A stretch of DNA of 64,000 nt. Source: Diadophis punctatus similis (taxonomy: Eukaryota > Chordata > Lepidosauria > Squamata > Dipsadidae). The translations under genes and the position numbers were made by a program. Under the pieces are notes generated by a model. That model was not told the origin of the DNA, made no database searches, and was given only the letters and a program-made list of their open reading frames with translations. Below are positions 12,739-23,861 of the stretch, piece by piece. Every line of letters starts with the position of its first letter. The stretch's first letter is position 1. Location of the stretch: NCBI GenBank assembly GCA_023053685.1, contig JALIGW010000028.1, positions 5,726,001 to 5,790,000 on the forward strand, given 5' to 3'.

Positions 12739-13574
12739 TAAGTGAATGTGAGAAGGATGGGATTGTGAAGTGAGCCATCATTTATGATGAGTGTACAGCT
12801 TGTTTCAGAAGGTACATCTCTAATATTGAAAATATTTGTCCTCTTTCCTGTCATGTTTGCTACATTCTAAAGTCAAAGCTTTAATAAAAGCATGTGACAT
12901 ATTTAAAAAAATTTAAATTTTTTGAGAGAGGCGATATGATTTCCACTAACTTGCTACAGAAAAGCAATCGGCCCCGCTAAGAAACCACAGCAACGTGTTA
13001 AGCTATATAAAACATGGAAAACAAAACAAGATGTATAAGAAGTCAATGACCTAAGAGGACAGATTCTGTATCATGTCAGCAGTTGAGATAGTGTTTTAGA
13101 GATGAAATCAGTTTAACTATAAAGTAAATCTGCTAAGAGAAAGGATCTTGAATTCTTTTGAGCATAGAGATTCCAACTGGACAGCAGTGACTCATCACAA
13201 AAAATATTCTGACAAAGGATTTAAGAGGAGGGAAGGAAAACTTTTAAAATTAACTTCATTGTTAACAAGGGAGGGAACCTAATCCCAGAATGTGAGCAAT
13301 AACATATTCTAAAAGGGAATATTAAGAAATGTTTATACAGTGGAATACTTTTATATGATTAACTTCTGTTTAAAGTTAAACAAACCGCTCTTGATGAGAG
13401 AACAGACACTTTTTGTCAATTTTTATCTACTAACAAAAGAAGAAGAGAAGCACATGGTATAATGCACACATTTTTCCAAATGCTAGTCATTTGAAAATAG
13501 TCTCAAATAAATCAAAACAAATCCAGGTACTCAAGATTTTGTACTGCGAATACCATGTAAAGCAATTCTTGTCA
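12739..13574. other. no recognised feature
   Basis: AT-rich; no named repeat and no credible frame. Confidence 0.5.
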
Positions 13575-13611
13575 TTTTCCATTTTAACACTGGTGAAACC
13601 ACATTTGGAAT

Positions 13612-13866
13612 ATTTATTTATTTATTTATTTTGTGAGATTTATATACCGCCTCACAGTGCAAGCACTCTCTAAGCGGTTTACACCAGTAAGCAATGTATA
13701 TTTATATTGCCCCCAACAATCTGGTTTCCTCATTTTATCTACCTCGGAAGGATGGAAGGCTGAGTCAACCTTGAGCCGGTGAGATTTGAACTGCTGACCT
13801 GCGGATCAGTGTCAGCTAAAGTGGCCTGCAGTACCTGCCTCTAACCGCTGCACCACCTCGGCTCTT
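13612..13866 (-). mobile_element. Sauria-type SINE inside CR1
   Basis: The minus-strand head is AGAGCCGAGGTGGTGCAGCG, with B-box-like TTCAAATCTCACCGG and an (ATTT)n tail at 13612-13637. It interrupts CR1 between a ggaata and a gcagccagttctgg segment. The right side has about ten extra bases before CR1 resumes. Confidence 0.85.
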
Positions 13867-13992
13867 TTTATGAACATGAATAGTGCAGCCAGTTCTGGTC
13901 ACCACAATACAAAAAAGATGTTGAGGTCCTAGTACAGAGAAAAGGAACGAAGATGATAAGGTTCTGGAGGCTAAACCATATGATGAACAATT

Positions 13993-14589
13993 GATGATGT
14001 TCATCTATTGTATTCGAAGAGGACCTTGACATCTATATTGGGGGGGGATGTCAAGACTTGCGCGTGAATTGGATTAAAGTGAGGGAGAGGTGCACATAGT
14101 CAGCCTCACTCTCTCTTCTCCGATTCCATCTTGCTCCAAATAGCAGGACAAGAGTCGAGACAGTTGGAGATGGGCTGGGCGCAGTGGTTGACCAGGGAAT
14201 CTTTTGTGTCTTGCCATGCTCTTAGCGTACCACATTGTTTGCAGACACAGCCTTCATGACCGTTGTCCTATTCTAGTAGATTTTATCTGCTTAGTCTGCC
14301 TGAATCTGTCTTCACATGCTAGGGATAGACAAGTCCCAATCTCACGGAAGGTCGATGACCCAACAGCTACTCCCAACCTGGTTTGACCAGCCTGTCGAAG
14401 CTGTTGCCCGGGGTGTGGCCGCTGCGCATGCTACAGCTGCTAGGAGCCACAGGTGAGAGCTGAGTGATAGGTGGGGAGCAAAGGTGAACTAGCTACCCTA
14501 AAAGCTGCCCTAAAATGAGCTGCTGTAAAAGGACATGACATGCCCCTACACCAGAGGTGCTACCCCGTCCTGAGCACCCCATACACCCC
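13993..14589. mobile_element. unclassified 597-bp interspersed repeat (U1), copy 1
   Basis: It begins gatgatgttcatctattg and ends catacacccc. The 12-bp direct repeat tgatgaacaatt flanks it exactly (13981-13992 and 14590-14601). A duplication of this length suits target-primed reverse transcription better than a cut-and-paste transposase. An inverted second copy lies at 34894-35480. An A-box-like tgggcgcagtggttgacc lies near 14176, but no properly spaced B-box follows. The family was not recognised. Confidence 0.7.
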
Positions 14590-14898
14590 TGATGAACAAT
14601 TAAGGAAACTAGGTATGTAATGAAGAGAAAGTCTAAGGATGACATGATTGCAGTCTTTCAGTATTTGAGGGACTGTCACAGAGAAGAGGGAGTCAATTTA
14701 TTCTCCAAAGCACCTGAGGTCAGGTCAAGAAGTAACAGGTGGAAAATCGTTAAAAAGAGATCCAACCTAGTCTTAAGGAGAAATTTCATGACAATGTGAA
14801 TAATCAGTGGAACGACTTGCTTCCAGAACTGGTTGGGTGCTCCATCACTGAACGTTTTTAAGAAGAGACTACAGGCATCTGTCCAGAATGGTATAGGG

Positions 14899-15244
14899 CA
14901 GTGATGGCGAACCTTTTAGGCACCGAGTGCCCAAACTGCGTGTGCATGCATGCATGCCCAAACTGAAAGATGCGTGCACACATGTGAATGTGTGGACATG
15001 CGTGCATGCGCAGCAGAGACCCGAAGACCAGCTGGCCGGCGGGAGGCAGGGCATCCCAACACGGACAGCGCGGCAAGAGGTAAGATCTTTTTCTTTCATG
15101 AGCTTCTGTTTCGTTGTTTGCAGGGAAACAGAAGCTCACGAAAGAAACGCCATGGAGATCTGATCTGGGGCGACGGCGCGCGTGCCAGCAGAGAGGGCAC
15201 TGCGTGCCACCTCTGGCATGCGTGCCATAGGTTCGCCATCACGG
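14899..15244 (-). mobile_element. hAT (Buster-like) element, family F1
   Basis: Starts CAGTGATGGCGAACC and ends GGTTCGCCATCACGG. Flanking 8-bp repeats are gtataggg (14891-14898) and atataggg (15245-15252), with one mismatch. It sits in a CR1 tail at the site also used by the copies at 33184 and 59292. Orientation is called minus relative to the copy at 29168. No transposase frame. Confidence 0.88.
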
Positions 15245-15599
15245 ATATAGGGTCTTCATCTATGTTCTATGTGCCATTGTCAATTCCTAGTAATTACACA
15301 GATTTGTTGTATAATGATCAGTTGCTAATTTGATCCTTCAGATTATATAACATAGACCTATAATGTAAATACAAATATACTGTAGCATTTCCGATCAGTT
15401 ATCAATATGTAATATTTCTACAGAAAAATTTAACTGTAATGTTTTTAAAAATATAAATGTTAAGTAAATGTTTTGAAAAATTATCTCATCAGAATGTAAG
15501 ATATGGGCAATATTTTCAAGTATTTCAGAAGTGACTTTGAAGAATTAAAGAAACAAACAGGCTCTTGACTTTGTTGAACATTATGAAGCTCAGCTGTTA

Positions 15600-15720
15600 T
15601 GTGTTTTTATTTTTTATTATATATAAAATAAAATATATTTATTTGATTTTATGTTTAATTGTAAGCAATCCAGAGTCACCCATGTGAGCTGAAAGAGTTG
15701 ATAAATAAAATCAGATCGAT
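15600..15720 (+). mobile_element. degraded LINE/SINE 3' tail
   Basis: A block like ccagagtcacccatgtgagc followed by a gttgataaataaaatc tail. Many reptile LINE or SINE copies end this way; the family is uncertain. Confidence 0.4.
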
Positions 15721-15738
15721 CAATCTTAGACTGTGAAC

Positions 15739-16318
15739 CAGGGGTGAGTTCTAATTTTTTTTTACTACCGGTTCTGTGGGCATGGCTTAGTGGGGATGGC
15801 TTGGTGGGGTCATGTGACTGAGTGGGTGTGGCCAACTCAACATCATTCACGGCAAGATGGGGCGGCACCTTGCTGTGAGTGACATTGAATTGGCCATGGC
15901 CACTCAGTCACATGACCGATGCTGCAGAGACAGGGAGATTTCCTACGTATCTCCCCCCCTCTTGGATTGACAAAATAAAAGCCTGCCTGCCGAGTAGCCC
16001 AGACTGGAACATGGACATGGCTAGGGCGGAGGAACGTTTAACAAGCTCCAAACTGTTGTTGCAAACCTGGGTTTTGTTTTGGGGTGGGTTTTTTTTTGTT
16101 TTTTGCCAGTAGCCCCTTGGAGATGCACTATTTTTTACAGAACAATTTCTGCGCCGCCAAATCTTACTGTAGCTTGTTGTTGTGGTGCTGCTTGTTGCTG
16201 CTGTAGTCGTCTGGGCTGACCAAGTAAAGAACTGCACCAGCTCAGAACAACTGCGTCTGTCCTGAAGCCCCCTCCCCTCCAAACCATTCTCTGCTGCCCT
16301 TTTCTATAACCGGTAAAT
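15739..16318. mobile_element. hAT-type element, family F2-related, right end damaged
   Basis: The left end CAGGGGTGAGTTCTAATTTT continues into a ggcatggcttagtgggg block like the copy at 62843-63383. An inner gtgagtgacattgaattggc block matches sequence at 63964-63985. A faint right end (ataaccggta) appears near 16310, but no clear duplication, so the right boundary is approximate. Confidence 0.6.
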
Positions 16319-16372
16319 ATATAATATTAAAAAGAAGTCTGTGGATCATTTTAAGCAACTTGAAGAAAATAG

Positions 16373-16413
16373 AATTAATTAATTAATTAATTAATTAATT
16401 AATTAATTAATTA
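16373..16413. repeat. (AATT)n microsatellite
   Basis: Ten tandem, self-complementary AATT units. Confidence 0.95.
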
Positions 16414-16430
16414 ATATATAATGTATGTAT

Positions 16431-16640
16431 ATATGTGTGTGTGTGTGTGAGATAGAGAGAGAGAAAGAAAAAATATGTGTGTGTGTGTGTCTGTGTGTCT
16501 GTATCTGTGTGAATCTGTGGGTATGTGTGTGTGTGTGTGTGTTTGTGTATGTGTGTGTGTATACACATACACATACTTACGCACACATATATTATTCTCT
16601 CTGTCTCTCACACACACACATACACATAACAATATACATG
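16431..16640. repeat. GT/GA then CA compound array
   Basis: GT runs, a short GA run and TCTGTG variants on the left are followed by CA-rich sequence from about 16561. The two halves are near inverted copies and could fold on each other. Confidence 0.9.
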
Positions 16641-18504
16641 CATATATATTACAATGCATTTAGCACAAGCAGTTTTTCCATTATGATGAATGGGTATCAT
16701 AAAGGTGAGGCTCCTCTCAAATCATATCATCTTTGGCTCTAAAAATTGGCTGTCTTTGTCCATTGTGAAGCAGGCAACCATCACATAGCTTGATTTATAC
16801 ATGTATTGAGAAATGTGGTAGTATTTTCTTTGTGGGTTCTCCCAGCTGTTTTGGCTTTCTTTTTACCCTAATAGCACAAATAAATTTAAAACACCCTTTG
16901 CAAAGTTTTTCATCTTTTTTTTTAACACAGTGCAAAATCTTTGGAGAAAAAAAAAGGCAATCTTATCCAATTTAAATCTCACTTTTTATCTTCTGTCCTA
17001 CATCTGTCGAGGTATGTTTCTCATTAGGGTTTTAAGGAATTTCCGTTTACAGTAAGTTACAGACTGTTTTGGGATGAGGTCATTTTATTTGTTTTGAATG
17101 GCTTCTTTATAAAAGAAATCTAATCCAAGAACGCCCTTAAAGAGTGTTTGACACTACAGGATATTAACAGTAATGTCATTACATATGCAAACTTATGATA
17201 GTAAAGTAGATGTAGTTAAAAAGTACAGTTGTATCCAAAATGCTTACGTTCATAATTGCTATTATTTTATTGTCTGATTGCTTTTATTGTCTGATGCTTT
17301 TATTTTATTGTATTATGTACAATATTATGCATTCTTTCTGCTCATAGCCCTTGATTTAAAATGGTAGATAAAAATGCAGAAAAAAAGTGCAAGTTTTAAG
17401 CAGGCTCAATCTTCTTAAATTCAGAGGTAAATTTCAAAAGAAATGCATTGATCCTAATTAACAAATGTTATTTTTAAAAAATCAGGAAATCCTCAATGTG
17501 ATCTGTTTAAACATTGCCAACACTTTATAGTTTTTATAGGGTCAGATCTTTCTATAAATTTCATCCCTTGAGGCATAAGGAATAAGGTGCAGTATACTTT
17601 TTTTTAAATTGCTCAACCAATATGTCTACATTTAAAATCTTTTTTCTTTCTTTCCTATGTAATGACTACTGGTAAGGAATGCATCCAGTTCTGTCAATTG
17701 TCAATTTCCAAAGATAGTCAACTTTTGCTTTCCAAAGAGAAGTTTGAATTCAGGCCTCACGTTGAACTGATGGCCTCCAAATTGGTCCAAAGTCTTTTTC
17801 AATGGTGGAAGAATCTCAAATTGTCTTAATTTGAACAGAGTCTTATGGTTGCTGCACATTTCTGCTTTTGACTTTTTCTCTGGCTGCATTTCAATTGCCA
17901 AATTATTTCTATTCCAAACAGATGGACACAGGTGGGGATATATGCAGTATGCACCAGTTGTCAATTCAAATCCAATCCATGTCATCATCCAAGAAAATCC
18001 TTATTAGGATACCCCTAGAGATTCCCTTTCAAGACTGCATGCATTTCTTTCCTCTAATCTTTAATCAAGAAATTGATTTGGAAAGCAAAGCTTGGGTTGA
18101 GGCAAATGGAAAGCTTTCTTTTACACAGAAAGATTGCATTCTCAGCCAGCAAATAACATTCCATCCTCCTGATCATAATGAGTTCAGCCCAGAAGGTATT
18201 GGCTGCTCATTATTGGCTGGGAAGAATTTTTTCCATCCTGTTTGAACTGACCTAGGGGAGTCATGTCTGTTTGTGATTTCATTTCTGTGACTTGGGTTCG
18301 TTTTTTTACAGTCTCCATAGAGTTACCAGTATCACAGCTTAACAGGTCAAAAAGGCCAGTGAAAAGGATAGGAGAAATAATCTTGTCATTATTGAAATTA
18401 TGGCCTTAATGCTTTTAAGGGAGGCTCCAGTAAAGATCCAGAACAGTGCAAAGACAACAGGGACCATGTTGGAAAAAAGATGGAATCATCTTCATTCTAT
18501 ATAC
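16641..18504. other. no recognised feature
   Basis: About 1.9 kb of AT-rich sequence. A 125-codon frame at 17868-18245 has no family motif, no repeat homology I recognise and no sign of splice structure. I leave it unannotated as a chance frame. Confidence 0.45.
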
Positions 18505-18663
18505 CAGTGTTTCTCAACCTTGGCAACTTTAAAATGTATGTACTTCAACTCCCAAAATCCCCAGATAGCAAGGCTCACCTAGGCAGTGAGATGGGCAGTA
18601 TCTACATTTGATAAATTCTGGGAAATCCACACTTCTTTAAGTTGCCAAGGTGGAGAAATACTG
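18505..18663. mobile_element. palindromic hAT-type MITE, family F3
   Basis: From CAGTGTTTCTCAACCTTGGC to GCCAAGGTGGAGAAATACTG. The arms continue through aactttaaaatgt and a cttcaactcccaaaatccc block. Flanks ctatatac and ctctatga match only partly, so the insertion is old. Three more copies are in the window. Confidence 0.75.
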
Positions 18664-18747
18664 CTCTATGAAATGCAAATACCCAATTGTATAGTTAAAC
18701 ACACAAGACTTTAGATAAAGAGACAACATGGGCCCAGATTCATGTTA

Positions 18748-18995
18748 TAATGCAAAGGATTCTTAAAATTAACATAAAATTGAAACTTGAAGTTTTTCTT
18801 CTAGCATTATTAGACAAGGAGTTGGAATTTTGTAATTGTATATGTTGTCTGCAGCAAGAATTATACATGCACAGAGATGGAAAGATATATCAATCCCACA
18901 ACAGAAGAATGGATGGAAAAAGTGACGGAGCTAGCAGAAATGGCAAAATTGAGTATTTTAATTAGAGAAACAATTATGTTTCTACTTGGAAAGTG
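18748..18995 (+). mobile_element. L1 ORF2 C-terminal remnant
   Basis: The frame from 18750 starts MQRILKINIKLKLEVFLLAL, then is interrupted. A following frame reads like the L1 C-terminal zone with EEWMEKVTELAEMAKLSI. This matches the conserved end of L1 second ORFs. The L1 endonuclease and reverse-transcriptase domains are absent. A similar piece on the minus strand lies at 57870-58275. Confidence 0.75.
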
Positions 18996-19224
18996 CTTCT
19001 GAGCTTTGTGCATGTGATAGAAAAAAACCCTCTTGACTTTGGATTTTGATGATTAATCTAGTTTGTTGCTGTACAAACGGCGAGTACTTGTTAAATTGGT
19101 AAAGTAAAATATGGATGTAATTTTATTTTGCATTTTATTGTGCTAAAAAAAGTTGAAAGTCATGCTTTCTTCCCTTTTATCTTACATGTTTTCCTTTCCC
19201 TTTCTTCTCCTTCCCCCTTTCTTT

Positions 19225-20114
19225 ATTGATAGGCCCCAGTTTATGCAAGTTGGAAGAAAAGTTTACAACTCCATCTCCTTGAGTACAGGTTCCCCACAGG
19301 GCTGTGTCTTGAGTCCACTACTGTTCACCTTGATGACCCATAACTGCTGTGCCAAATCTGCTACAAATCATATTGTGAAGTATGCAGATGACATGGCAGT
19401 GGTGGGTCTTATCAGGCATGACAATGAAGATGCATATAGGGAAGAAGTGAAGGCTCCGGTGGACTGGTGCAATAAAAGTAACCTGGTTCTAATCTAAACA
19501 AAGGAAATCATTGTAGATTTTAGAAAGAGCGGGCATAGTCATACTCCACTCAGTATCAAGGATGCAGCTGTAGAGGTGGTCAATAGTATTAAGTATCTGG
19601 GGGTGCAGATAACTAACAGTCTGAACTGGTCTCTCCACAACTATTCCCTTAGTTAAGCATGCAAACCAATGTCTGCATTTCCTGTGTCGGATGAGGAGAG
19701 GACATCTTTCTCCTTCTGTCCTGGCCACTTTTTACAGAGGCACAAGTAAGAGCATTTTAACAAACTGCATCACTGTTTGGTTTGGTGGCAACAGTGCCTC
19801 AGATAGAAAGTCCATACAGAAAGTGGTAAGGACAACCAAGAAGATTATAGGACGCTCACTTCCTATTATTCAGGATACTGCTTATAAGCGCTATGTGCTT
19901 AGAGCCCAAAGCATTGTTAGAGACCCCACACACCCACTTTATGGTCTGTTTTATCTTCATTTCTAGCAGAGCTACCAGATTCTGTAACAGCTTTGTTCTC
20001 TATGCCATCCATCTGATAAACTCGCAAGATTCGCTTTTTTACCATGTACATGTATACATCTGAACTAGACTGTGTTGTTTCTTTGTGTCATATAATATAT
20101 GTGGGTATATGCAT

Positions 20115-20154
<40 letters not shown>

Positions 20155-20340
20155 TTTGCTTATTTGCTTATTTGCTTATTTGCTTATTTGCTTATTTGCT
20201 TATTTGCTTATTTTGTCATGTTTATATACAGTAGTGTATATTGGAGGTGGTGACCTTTTGAGAACTGTACAATTTCATTTTAATGTATGCCGATTAGTGT
20301 ACATTCAAAGTGACAATAAGGTTATTTTAAGTCTAAGTCT
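19225..20340 (+). mobile_element. Rex1-like LINE, 3' half with reverse transcriptase
   Basis: The frame 19153-19494 enters the element near 19230. It has a TGSPQGCVLSPLLF block (about 19287-19328) and the catalytic YADDM at 19381-19395, then AYREEVKAPVDWC. After a stop the homology continues in broken frames: VDFRKSG near 19515, KYLGVQI near 19590, and a VQKVVRTTKKIIGRSLP-like block near 19820. These fit Rex1-type LINEs. The 5' half is missing and several stops and shifts disable it. The 3' region includes the arrays at 20116-20211 and a gtgacaataaggtta tail near 20310. Confidence 0.8.
20116..20211. repeat. (TATT)n followed by (TTTGCTTA)n
   Basis: About ten TATT units run into seven units of the octamer TTTGCTTA. 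The octamer looks like two tetramer units, one carrying a two-base change, that were then amplified together. Confidence 0.95.
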
Positions 20341-21304
20341 TCCTATTATCTTCATTTTCATTTGTATTTTATACTATGATAATCTTAATAAAATTCTTGG
20401 GGGGGGGAGATAGACTTGTGCAGAAGCCTAGTGTCTCAGGGACTATTCCAATATTAAGAGCCAAGATAGTGCTTGAGTATAACCAGAAGAGGGAGGGACA
20501 GAGGAAGAAAGAGAAAATATCCCATCATCTTTGGTAGAAGTAATTATAAACCATAAATATTGTTATAATCTTCCTCATGGTATCAGTTTTTATCACTTTC
20601 TTGCTGACTGAAAGGAAGTTCCCTCCCTCTGGCTCATAGGAGATCAGGAGGAGGAACAAAATGGATCAAATCAGCAAATAAAAAAATAACAAATCTTGCT
20701 TGCAATTGCTAAGAAAACATTGTGACAGGATTTAATTTATGTCATGACTCATCAATGGTTCATCTCCAACTCCGTTTTCAAACGTAGGAATACAGCTAGT
20801 AAAAATTGATGGAAGAATGCAACCCTCCGGTAGTGGCTGGTGGTTTGAAAGTGCTCCCTCCATCTTTTAACTTGTTTTTAATTGTGTGTTAATTCTGCTT
20901 TTAACCCTATTTTTTAAATGTATTGTTTATGGTTTTAGAGCTTTTGTTTGTAAATTGCCCATAGTCACTTAGACAGTGAAATGAGCAGAATCTAACTTTT
21001 GACAAGTAAATAAATAAAATAAGAATACAGTAGGATTGATCCAATTATTGACCTAGCCCCCCCACACATACACACTGCTTAAAGAATAATCCTTCAACAT
21101 AGATTTGAAACCAATAAGTTTCTTTTCTTTGCATTTTTAGAAATTAGGTACTGATGTGAGAAAGAAGTAATATTTGGATACTTGGATTAATCCTTCAAAG
21201 GATGTGATTTAGCTTAAGGATCACCAGTTAATGTAGTACTGTGCAAATACAAAAGAAATATCATGATATTGCATATTTTAAAAGAGATATTACTATACAT
21301 TTAC
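20341..21304. other. mostly unrecognised; one degraded LINE/SINE tail
   Basis: The segment 20940-21022 reads like a worn retroelement tail (a cccatagtcacttagacagtg block ending in aagtaaataaataaaa). The rest has no named repeat. Confidence 0.4.
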
Positions 21305-21925
21305 AAGTTTAAAGAAAAGAAGGACTAGGGCTGACATGATAGGAACAGAGGTGGGTTCCTACCAGTTCGGACCGGTTCTATAGAACCATTAATAACTTGG
21401 CGGCCTGGGTCACGGGAACCAGCACCAACCCAGGCCTGCCATGCCCCCGAGCTCGGTGCCATCTTGTTTTTTGCTTCTGCGCATGCGCAGAACCTTTTTT
21501 TTAGTATTGTGCATGTGCACGCACGCGCAAGGCCGGCCCACCTGCGCGGAGCGTCCCAGAGCGAACTGGCAGTAGGAGAATCCAGAACCTACCCATGGAT
21601 AGCAGTATTCCAATATTTAAGGGGTTGCCACAAAGACTGGATCAATCTATTCTCCAAAGCACTTGTAGGCAGGACAAGATGCAATAGATAGAAACTAATG
21701 AAAGGAAAAATAAACCTAGAACTAAGGAGATATTTCCTGACAATTAGAACAATTGATCAGTGGAATGGCTTGCCTCCAGAAGTTGTGGGTGCTCCGTCAC
21801 TGGAGGCCTTTAAGAGATTGGACAACCATTTGTCTGAAATGATAAAGAGTCTCCTGCTTGTGCAAGGAGTTGGTCTAGAAGACCTTCAAGGTCCTTTCCA
21901 ACTCTGTTATTCTGTTACAAATGTT
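21305..21925 (+). mobile_element. CR1 3' end split by a hAT element
   Basis: CR1 sequence 21305-21345 (aaagaaaagaaggactaggg, then ctgacatgata) resumes at 21598 (gatagcagtattccaatatt) and runs to the tail blocks ggtccttttccaact-like and ctgttattctg near 21920. The break is exactly the F2 element at 21346-21597. Confidence 0.9.
21346..21597. mobile_element. hAT-type element, family F2
   Basis: Starts CAGAGGTGGGTTCCTACC and ends AGAACCTACCCATG. The right duplication is gatagcag (21598-21605); the left is gataggaa (21338-21345), matching 5 of 8, and the CR1 family sequence shows gatagcag was original. It contains GCGCATGCGC at 21479-21488. Confidence 0.87.
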
Positions 21926-22784
21926 TTTTTTTTAATAACAAACTTTGGAAGATAGTCTTTTAGAAATCAGGTACAGCACTTTATTCAGCAGAAAATATGG
22001 ATCCAACTTATTCTGAACAGTTGGTCTCCCTCATTTGTCAGTGAAGAAATGGCGAAAATGGTACAAGCGTACTAACTAGAATAGGAAATGTAGGAAGGTA
22101 ATAAATGGAAACAATTCAACATTTAAAAACAGCAGTGAGGTATCACATGAGTCAATGTTAAATTCCAGAACTGAAATATTTACAGCATTCTAATTTACGC
22201 TGCGGGGTGGAATGAAAAGGTTTCCAAATTCACAGATAACAATTTAGTTAGCTTAGCCATGTCAGATGGCCCACAGGAAGTTTCAGCAGAAAAGTTGAAC
22301 TGACAGTCGTCAGTTCAAAGTTTTAGTACTTTAATCTAAAAAGTAACAATCTTTGCCAATGTTTAATTCTCTAAGAATCACAATTTATTCAACATCTAAC
22401 AAATAACTTCATTCCAAAACTGTAAGCACATAACTACACAGGAAATCCATTTATCTCCTGTTTGTTTTTGCTGGGGTTTTTTTTTTTTTTTTTGCTTCAG
22501 TTTAGACATATGGAACTACTAAATTGATTAGGGAAAGAGCACTGGGAAAAAGGGTATTTAATCTTCTTTCCATGCATTTTTTTTCCCATTTGAAATTCAT
22601 TCTTTTAACGTGGCTATTAGTTCTACATGAGCATACATCTCCTGCAGGGGAAAAGTCCTAAGTTCGATTAGTCTCTCTTATAGTCTTGCTGGAAAAAGCT
22701 CTTTCCTCAAATCCTAAGAAGCCAGTGGAACAGTATTCCAAGCCAATATAAGGTAGCTTCCTAGCTTCTCATTTCAGCCCTACT
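21926..22784. other. no recognised feature
   Basis: AT-rich with a poly-T run near 22476-22492. No frame or repeat family recognised. Confidence 0.5.
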
Positions 22785-22917
22785 CAGGGGTGGGCTGTTA
22801 CTGGTTTGCCCGGGTTTGGGCAGACCCATAGCTAACGTTATGGCCGGTTTGGTGAACCGCCAAGTCCCACCCCTGGCGGGGCCCATCCACCCCACCCTGC
22901 CCCTCCCAGGAGCATCT

Positions 22918-23558
22918 TGTTGTGTCCCAGCACCGCAACCCGACCAGAAACACACACACAAATGTTTGTAATAATCAAATAAAAGTATCTCTTTACTAAT
23001 AAAGCTTCTTAGTAAAGGCACAACAGGTATAATGTCCAGAAAAGATACAAAGAACAGAGTCTCAAATGCCTATGGGCTCTTCATGGGTTAAGTTCAAATA
23101 CAGAGGCAATTAGCTTCCTTATCTCACTTGAGCTGGTTCAGATGATGTTAGCTTCCAAACACAAGAACTCTGATGTCAAGAAACTCCAATAGGTGCTCGA
23201 GAAAAACTGGTGTTGTTTTCAGCACGGATCTCTGACTGCGCCGGACTTAAATAGGCACTGAGGGCGTGGCCCAATTAGCCCTCAATGCTACCTCTGAGGA
23301 GACCTCCGTTTGCTAAGCCAATCCTGCCTGTTAGCTGCTCTACGAGCCCTAGCATCCAGCAGAGGCTCCTCTTCCTCTGATGACTCACTTTGCTGAGCAG
23401 GTGCAGAAGGTCCTGGCTGGTCTTCCTCCTCTGGCACTAAGTCTTCATCACTGGCAGACTCAGGTGCCAGGTACACGGGGTGGTCCTGCTGCAACATGAG
23501 GGGCTCCACGTCCTCCGGGTCCTCCATCATCTGCGCAGGACGCGGGCAAGTCACAACA
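22918..23558 (-). mobile_element. solo LTR nested in a hAT element
   Basis: The ends are TGTTGTG and CACAACA, and the 5-bp repeat catct flanks it (22913-22917; 23559-23563). On the minus strand a TATA-like TATTTAAG (near 23250) sits about 20 bp before a cagtcagagatccg start-like segment, which gives the orientation. No gag or pol lies next to it, so it is a solo LTR of an LTR retroelement. It is younger than the hAT element it splits. Confidence 0.82.
23288..23530 (-). pseudogene. acidic open frame inside the LTR U3 region
   Basis: An 80-codon stretch starts MMEDPEDVEP and ends in a basic SKRRSPQR tail. The middle is rich in Glu, Asp, Ser and Pro (for example SESSEEEEPLLD). The longer open frame continues upstream through the LTR end into the hAT element, which is chance. 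Because it lies in U3, upstream of the TATA-like site, it could be the 3' end of an element gene that overlaps the LTR. I do not recognise the protein. Confidence 0.35.
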
Positions 23559-23861
23559 CATCTTTTGGATGTGAGGTAAGTGCAGGGCCCACGTGGAGGC
23601 TCAGGGAGGTGAGAAAATGGGCCTTCTGGAAGTCCAAAAACGGGCCTGTTTCCGGCTTCCAGAGGGCTTCCAGAGCCTGGGGGAGGCAGTTTTTGTCCTC
23701 CCAGAGGCTCAAGGAAAGCCTCCGGAGCCTGGGGAAGGCAAAAACGCCCCCCGCCATGGTGCAGGAGGCCGACTAGGCCACGCCCACCATGGCCACGCCC
23801 ACCCAGCAACCGGGCAGAGAACCCGTTGCTGAAATTTTTGAAGCCCATCCCTGGTCCTACT

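Larger units (their letters stand above)
13575..15262 (+). mobile_element. CR1 3' end split by three insertions
   Basis: CR1 pieces in the correct order and strand are 13575-13611 (ggtgaaaccacatttggaata), about 13881-13992 (ccagttctggtcaccacaat through the ggaggctaaaccatatga block), 14590-14898 (from gatgaacaattaaggaaact to ggtataggg) and a last remnant after 15244. They read as one CR1 tail when the SINE, the 597-bp repeat and the F1 element are ignored. Each insertion is therefore younger than the CR1 copy. Confidence 0.85.
22785..23853. mobile_element. hAT-type element (F2-like) containing a solo LTR
   Basis: Outer ends are CAGGGGTGGGCTGTTACTGG and AAGCCCATCCCTG. The flanking 8-bp repeats are gccctact (22777-22784) and gtcctact (23854-23861), one mismatch. 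Without the inner LTR the element would be about 420 bp. The right part is GC-rich with the repeated gcctccggagcctgggg motif typical of related copies. Confidence 0.8.

Noticed and set aside
14173..14205. tRNA gene or Pol III promoter in repeat U1
   Set aside because: An A-box-like stretch exists, but no B-box at proper spacing and no tRNA fold could be drawn.
17868..18245. 125-codon plus-strand frame
   Set aside because: No family motif, no repeat relation I can see, no neighbouring exon signals. A chance frame of this length is expected in 64 kb read in six frames.
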